Positions 59,385 through 64,000 of a DNA stretch of 64,000 nucleotides are shown one piece after another. The notes under the pieces were generated by a model. It was given only the letters and a program-made list of their open reading frames with translations, did no database searches and was not told where the DNA came from. Location of the stretch: positions 29,549,690 to 29,613,689 of the forward strand of contig NC_067129.1 in the NCBI RefSeq assembly GCF_021347895.1, in the 5' to 3' direction. The DNA comes from Acanthochromis polyacanthus. Lineage: Eukaryota; Chordata; Actinopteri; Pomacentridae. Both the position numbers and the translations under genes were made by a program. Position 1 is the first letter of the stretch. Each line of letters begins with the position of its first letter.

Positions 59385-61900
59385 TTGTGATTACAGCAGC
59401 TGTCATACCTGTACAGGTTCATATTTAAATCCACCATGGATTGTATATTAGCATCATTTTATTAGACTTCATGGTCTTCAGTTAGGTTCAGCTATTTCTA
59501 TGTCTGTTTTATTTCCTCCCCTTGTCTGTTTCCCTCCTCTTTTAATCCCCTTCATCAGTTATTATTGTGTCTTGTATGCTAAACTGAACCCCACCTGCGT
59601 CAGAAGGTGAATGAGTGTAACATGTTATGATCTTTACGTATTTCCCTGTTATTTCCTGTGTCTGCTTTATTTCCCCCCTTTGTCTGTTTCCCTCCTCTTT
59701 TGATCGCCTTCATCAGCTTCCACCGTGTCTTGTCTCCTGAATCAGTTTTCTGTAATATCGTTCTTGAATCTTACAGTAAATCAGACAGCAGCAGGCCTTC
59801 AGAGATGCAACCAAGTGGGTCAACATCAGGATCAGTGTCGCTTCATTTAAAGGGTTTAATGCTGCTAACAGTTCAATTACAACCACGTTCGAGCAAGATT
59901 ATAACTACAGCAGCTGTCATACCCGTACATGTTCATATGTAAATCCACTATGGAGTGTACATTAGTATTAATATATTAGACTTCATGGTCTAAAGTTAGG
60001 GTCAGTTATTTTCTATGCATGTTTTATTTCTTCCTGCTGTCTGTTTCCCTCCTCTTTTCACCATCAGTTTCTACTGTGTCTTTTATATAAACATATATAG
60101 AATATATTCTAAATATATTGTAATATTTAATGCTACTAATAATTCAATTACAACCATGTTTAAGCAAGATTTTCACAACAGCAGCCGTCATACCTGTAAA
60201 TATACGTGTGACTCCACCATGTATGTTATTTATACGTTTGTTTTTAACCTGACTGTACTTTTGTAATTCCAGCTTCATCTGTGAAATTCCCCAGCAGGGA
60301 ATTATGTTATTGTAAACTGAACTAAAACTGTGCCAGAAAGTGTGAATATGAGTGTAAGATTTCATGGTCTTTAGTTAGGTTTGGTTATTTTCTATGTCTG
60401 TTTTATGTCTTCCCTTTGTCTGTTTCCCTCCTCTTTTAATCACCATCATCACTTTCTATTGTCTTGCCTCCTAAACTGAACCAAACCTGTGTTGGAAGGT
60501 GAATGATATGACTGAAACATGTTTTCTGCTTGTATATTGTTATATTGCTTTGTGCATCCCTGCAAATTCTACAACGCTGCAATAAATGAGAGTGAAGCAG
60601 ACCTCTCATTACTGGATCCTCTCATTTAAACGCTTTAATGCTGCTAATAAATCAGTTACAATCATGTTAGAACAAGATTCTGATTACAGCAGCTGTCATA
60701 CCTGTACATATTCATATGTAAATCCACCATGGATTATATATTATCTATACTACATCTTTACCTTTACTATTAGCCTTGCTGTGCTTTCATTTTTCTGGCT
60801 TCATCCACGTCTTATCCATATCCAGCTGTTCTAACAAGTACATTTCCCCAGTGAGGTTTAAATAAAGTTTCTTATCTTATTGTTATCCTCAACTGAATCC
60901 AGCCCGCTCCAGGTGAAGTGTGAAAAAGAATGGAAGATGCCATGGTCTGCAGTTACGTGCAGTTATTTATTTTCTGTCTGTTTTATTTCCGGGCTGCAAA
61001 GTGGAGTAGTGGTTAGCACTTTCGCCTTGCAGCAAGAAGATCCCCGGTTCAAATCCCAGGGTGGGCCTGGGATCTTTCTGCATGGAGTTTGCATGTTCTC
61101 CCTGTGCATGCGTGGGTTTTCTCCGGGTACTCCGGCTTCCTCCCACAGTCCAAAAACATGCTGAGGTTAATTGGTTACTCTAAATTGTCCGTAGGTGTGA
61201 ATGTGAGTGTGATTGTGTGTCTGTATATGTAGCCCTGTGACAGACTGGTGACCTGTCCAGGGTGTCCCCTGCCTTCACCCGAGTCAGCTGGGATAGACTC
61301 CAGCACCCCCCATGACCCTAGTGAGGATAAAGCGGTGTATAGAGAATGGATGGATGGATGTTTTATTTCCTCCCTTTCACCATTTCCCTCTTCTTTTGAT
61401 CGCCTTCATCAATTTTTACTGTGTCCTATTTTCTGAATTAGTTTTCTGTATATATAGAGTTCTGTGTCTCCCTTTAAATCAAGCAACAATAGGAAGACCT
61501 TGCATTGCTGCACACTTGGAGTATTTAATGAGGCAACCCAGAAGGTCAGCATCAGGATCATTGTCCATGTATAATGTTTATGCCGCTAATAATTCAGTGA
61601 CAACCATGTCAGAGCGAGATTGTGACTACAGCAGCTGTCATACCTGTACATATTCATATGTGAATCCACCATGGATTGCATATTCTCTATACTTTGCCTT
61701 TATTTTTATGATTCTATATACTCTGTTTTATTTCCTCCCTTTGACTGTTTCCCTCCTCTTTTGATCACTTTCAATAGTTTCTCCTGTCTTGTCTCTCAAA
61801 TCAGTTTTCTGTATATATTTAGTTCTGTGCCTCCCTGTATCTTTTGTCAGTTCATCCTGTTTGCCACCTTCAGCTTTCCTTCACAGGATAAACAAAAAAA
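59385..61900. repeat. Tandem array of ~510-bp units (unclassified)
   Basis: CAGCTGTCATACCTGTACA followed by CATATGTAAATCCACCATGG recurs near 59401, 59915, 60186 (partial), 60695 and 61636. Shared flanks are TTTATTTCCTCCC-TTTGTCTGTTTCCCTCCTCTTTT and CATTTAAAGGGTTTAATGCTGC. Without the SINE the last interval is about 560 bp. It lies in the intron between the two 5'-most exons in the window. Confidence 0.75.
60991..61358 (+). mobile_element. tRNA-derived SINE with perfect 12-bp target duplication
   Basis: The head GGGCTGCAAAGTGGAGTAGT contains an A-box-like TAGTGGTTAG (about 61007) and a B-box GGTTCAAATCC (61046-61056). A conserved body follows (TTCTCCGGGTACTCCGGC, CCTCCCACAGTCCAAAAACA), then GATAAAGCGGTGTATAGAG and a short ATGG-repeat tail. 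The flanks TGTTTTATTTCC (60979-60990 and 61359-61370) are identical. It resembles the widespread fish 'mermaid'-type SINE; the family name is from memory. It is inserted within the ~510-bp array. Confidence 0.88.
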
Positions 61901-63641
61901 TTCAAGTCTTAAGTCTTGATCTGCTGAAATCCTGGAGTTTTACAATAAATCACAGAGCAGCAGGCAGGCTTACATCGCTGCACATTTTGAGTATTCAGAG
62001 ACTCGGTCTGACCGACAGAGTCTGGACTCACCAAGAGACGCCAAAAGAAGCAGCTGTCATTTACAAACATTAAAAAAGGAGGGGATTAAAAAGAGAAAAA
62101 ATGGAAGCACTGCCTGTCCTACAGTTATAAAACAAAACTATAAAAAAGAAAAGAAAATCTGTAGTTTCATGTTTTTTTACTTTCTTATTTTACAGATCCT
62201 TTCTTGTTTTTTAATAAACACAAAATGTATTTAAAAATACAAAAACTTTACAATGAATTTACATTTCTAATTTAAAAAAATATTTGAAAATAAACTCACC
62301 AAAAAATATTTTTGATGACAATTGTTTTTTTTTAATTTACATTTAGAATTGTTTATAAATGCAGATGTCTTGTAATGTCACACAAACAAATCATCTGATT
62401 TAGGTTTAATGCAGTAAAAAATAGACAGGAATTCACATTTAATGTTAAAAATATCTAGAAAACAACTTCAAGTGAATAACCATAACTTATCAATTTCTTT
62501 AAAGAAAAAAATTTCACATTTAGTGATATATGAAAATATGAGTTTTCCCAAATTTGCTAGAATTTCACAAATATTTCTTGTTTATCAGATGAAACTGTTA
62601 AATTCAAGTCAACATATTTGTAAAATTTGAGACAATTAGTCACAGCTGTGACTCTACATAGATTTGTTTGTTAAATTACAGACGTTTTATATAATTACAG
62701 ATGTTTTCCTTCGTTCTGTACTGTAATTATATAAATTTCCTCCCTTAAACCTAAAAAAAAAAAAAACATAAATACATGGTTCTATGTAGAATAATGGCTA
62801 GAAATGTTACTTTATTGATGGAAAATGACTCTGAGATGGTTCTTTTACTATATTTCTTCTTTTTCTTTCACTCCTGACTGCCGTGGCTGGATGTTGAGAT
62901 GCTGCCTTCGTTCTGAGCAGCTGTCGGGTCAGAGCTGGAGATGTGCCGGTCAAGGAAAGGCTGCTTTCATAAACACTGATAAAACGCAGCAGTCCTCATG
63001 GGGAAACCGGCAGAAAGGAAGCGTTCGAAGCTGCTTTCCACATGAAAGACGAGGGAGGGTCAAGTGTCAGTGGAAAGTTCTCGTCGGGCGAAAGAAAAGC
63101 TGTGATTAAAGGCCTTTCACAACGCCGCCGCTTGGAGATTGAAAGGAGTCCACAGTTCACAGGAGTCTGGACAGGATCTGATTCCTTAAAGAGAAATTCT
63201 ATTTGTGTGTTTTCTCTCCCGATGCAGCAGAGAAACAGCAGTAATCCTTGACAAACGCGAACATCCGCTCCATGACTTGTTGTTGAACATGAATCGATTC
63301 TGGTGACTTTTATCAACACTTTCTATCAAGAAGTAGCAAAGAGAAATCAGCCATACCTGTCATGCTTAATCCTAGCTGTAAATGTGAATATTATATCATT
63401 AAACTGATTATTTATTTTACTATTATGGCTAACTTCTAAATTGTTCCTCCTCTTGGTTCTTCATTTTCAAACTTTATTGTAGAACTGATGTAAGAATTGG
63501 TAGCAAAAACCCTTCAATTGAAAGAAAACGTTCTCAGGTTCCAGTTTGAAATAAGATAAGTATTTGACTGAACCAAAGCGTTCAGATAATTAGGTTTCAT
63601 TGACATGCAGGCACAAACAGTCTTTCCTTTTAATGACCTAC
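61901..63641. other. Intron up to the 63642-63780 exon, A/T-rich then unique
   Basis: 62080-62800 is very A/T-rich with poly-A/T runs; 62830-63260 is balanced and unique. No gene. Confidence 0.45.
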
Positions 63642-63780
63642 TTTTCGTGGCGGATGTCGGGCAGCGATCGGTTCAGAGAGATCCGGTCGCTGATGTAAAT
63701 GTTGAATCCGTTTTCCCGGTAGGCCTGGTCCACCCGGTCGATTTCTGTCAGAGGGAAAGGCTTGCCCTGTTCACCGTTAC
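63642..63780 (-). CDS. galnt10: galnt10-like exon: stem/start of catalytic region
   Basis: This internal exon is 139 nt (2 + 45x3 + 2). The minus strand shows a pyrimidine-rich acceptor ending in tag before GTAACGG, and a donor AA|gtaggt. It encodes about 46 residues, including [30 protein letters not shown] and [12 protein letters not shown]. These are typical of the region just before the glycosyltransferase fold of the GALNT10/GALNTL6 group. The enzyme is a Golgi type II membrane protein that transfers GalNAc from UDP-GalNAc to Ser/Thr (mucin-type O-glycosylation). GALNT10 is known to favour peptides already carrying GalNAc. The split codon AA|C with the next exon restores the conserved Asn-Cys (RHENC), which supports the junction. 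The open frame continues upstream only because the intron happens to be open. The signal anchor is outside the window. GALNTL6 is the main alternative; the motifs fit GALNT10 better. Confidence 0.9.
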
Positions 63781-64000
63781 CTACAAAAAACCAACAAACG
63801 CATGTCAGGAAGAAACAAACAAACCATTTCAAACTTTGAGTTCTCTGTTTGAAGCTGACAGTTGAGGTTCTTAAAGGACAGATCAGAAGCACATTAGGGT
63901 TTGTTATCTTCATTTCTCAAGTATTTAATCAACAGGAGCAACCAAAAAACATGTGTTTCCAACTGATTTTCCAACAAAGTTCAAGTTTTTTGTACCTAAA

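Noticed and set aside
61000..61070. A tRNA gene
   Set aside because: Same reason; it is the head of a SINE with target duplications.

Overview
This is a eukaryotic, almost certainly teleost, genomic window. It lies inside one spliced gene read on the minus strand, and everything else in it is intron. Four coding exons with good splice sites and consistent codon phase (63642-63780, 57166-57332, 9381-9566, 5681-5864, in transcription order) join into one 676-nt stretch. That stretch encodes about 225 residues of a polypeptide N-acetylgalactosaminyltransferase, best matched to GALNT10. The start of the gene lies beyond base 64000. The rest of the catalytic domain and the lectin domain lie before base 1. 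The three complete introns are 6309, 47599 and 3516 bp. The 47.6-kb intron is the dominant feature and is packed with repeats. No prokaryotic, rRNA or free-standing tRNA genes were seen.

Layout: 1-5680 is intron with a short SINE tail. 5681-5864 is an exon. 5865-9380 is an intron with 'family B' repeats and a Tc1 relic that ends 16 bp from the next exon (9381-9566). 9567-57165 is the giant intron. In order it holds a Tc1 element with a decayed transposase (10216-11840), a family B array, a tRNA-SINE fragment, a Myb/SANT-like ORF remnant, two blocks of a 19-bp minisatellite (19296-22126), an inverted-repeat element (22250-22819), a piggyBac-type MITE with TTAA duplications (27732-28263), and about 20 kb of an unrecognised GAACRTTC-rich, partly foldback repeat called 'family A' here (14.6-15.5 kb and 28.3-49.5 kb). 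These are followed by tetranucleotide microsatellites and a tandem array of ~590-bp units carrying a nested RTE-type LINE fragment and a nearly intact Tc1 transposon (51276-52909). After the exon at 57166-57332, the next intron carries a ~510-bp-unit array with a SINE inserted in it, and the last exon is at 63642-63780.

The best candidate for something undescribed is family A. Its units are ~225 bp and occur in both orientations. They are flanked by a recurring end module that appears inverted at the two ends of at least one copy, and they carry many copies of the perfect palindrome AGAACGTTCT, which fits the heat-shock-element pattern. Several insertions can be dated or proved from the window alone, because tandem paralogues preserve the empty site. 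All identities were judged by eye, with no database search.
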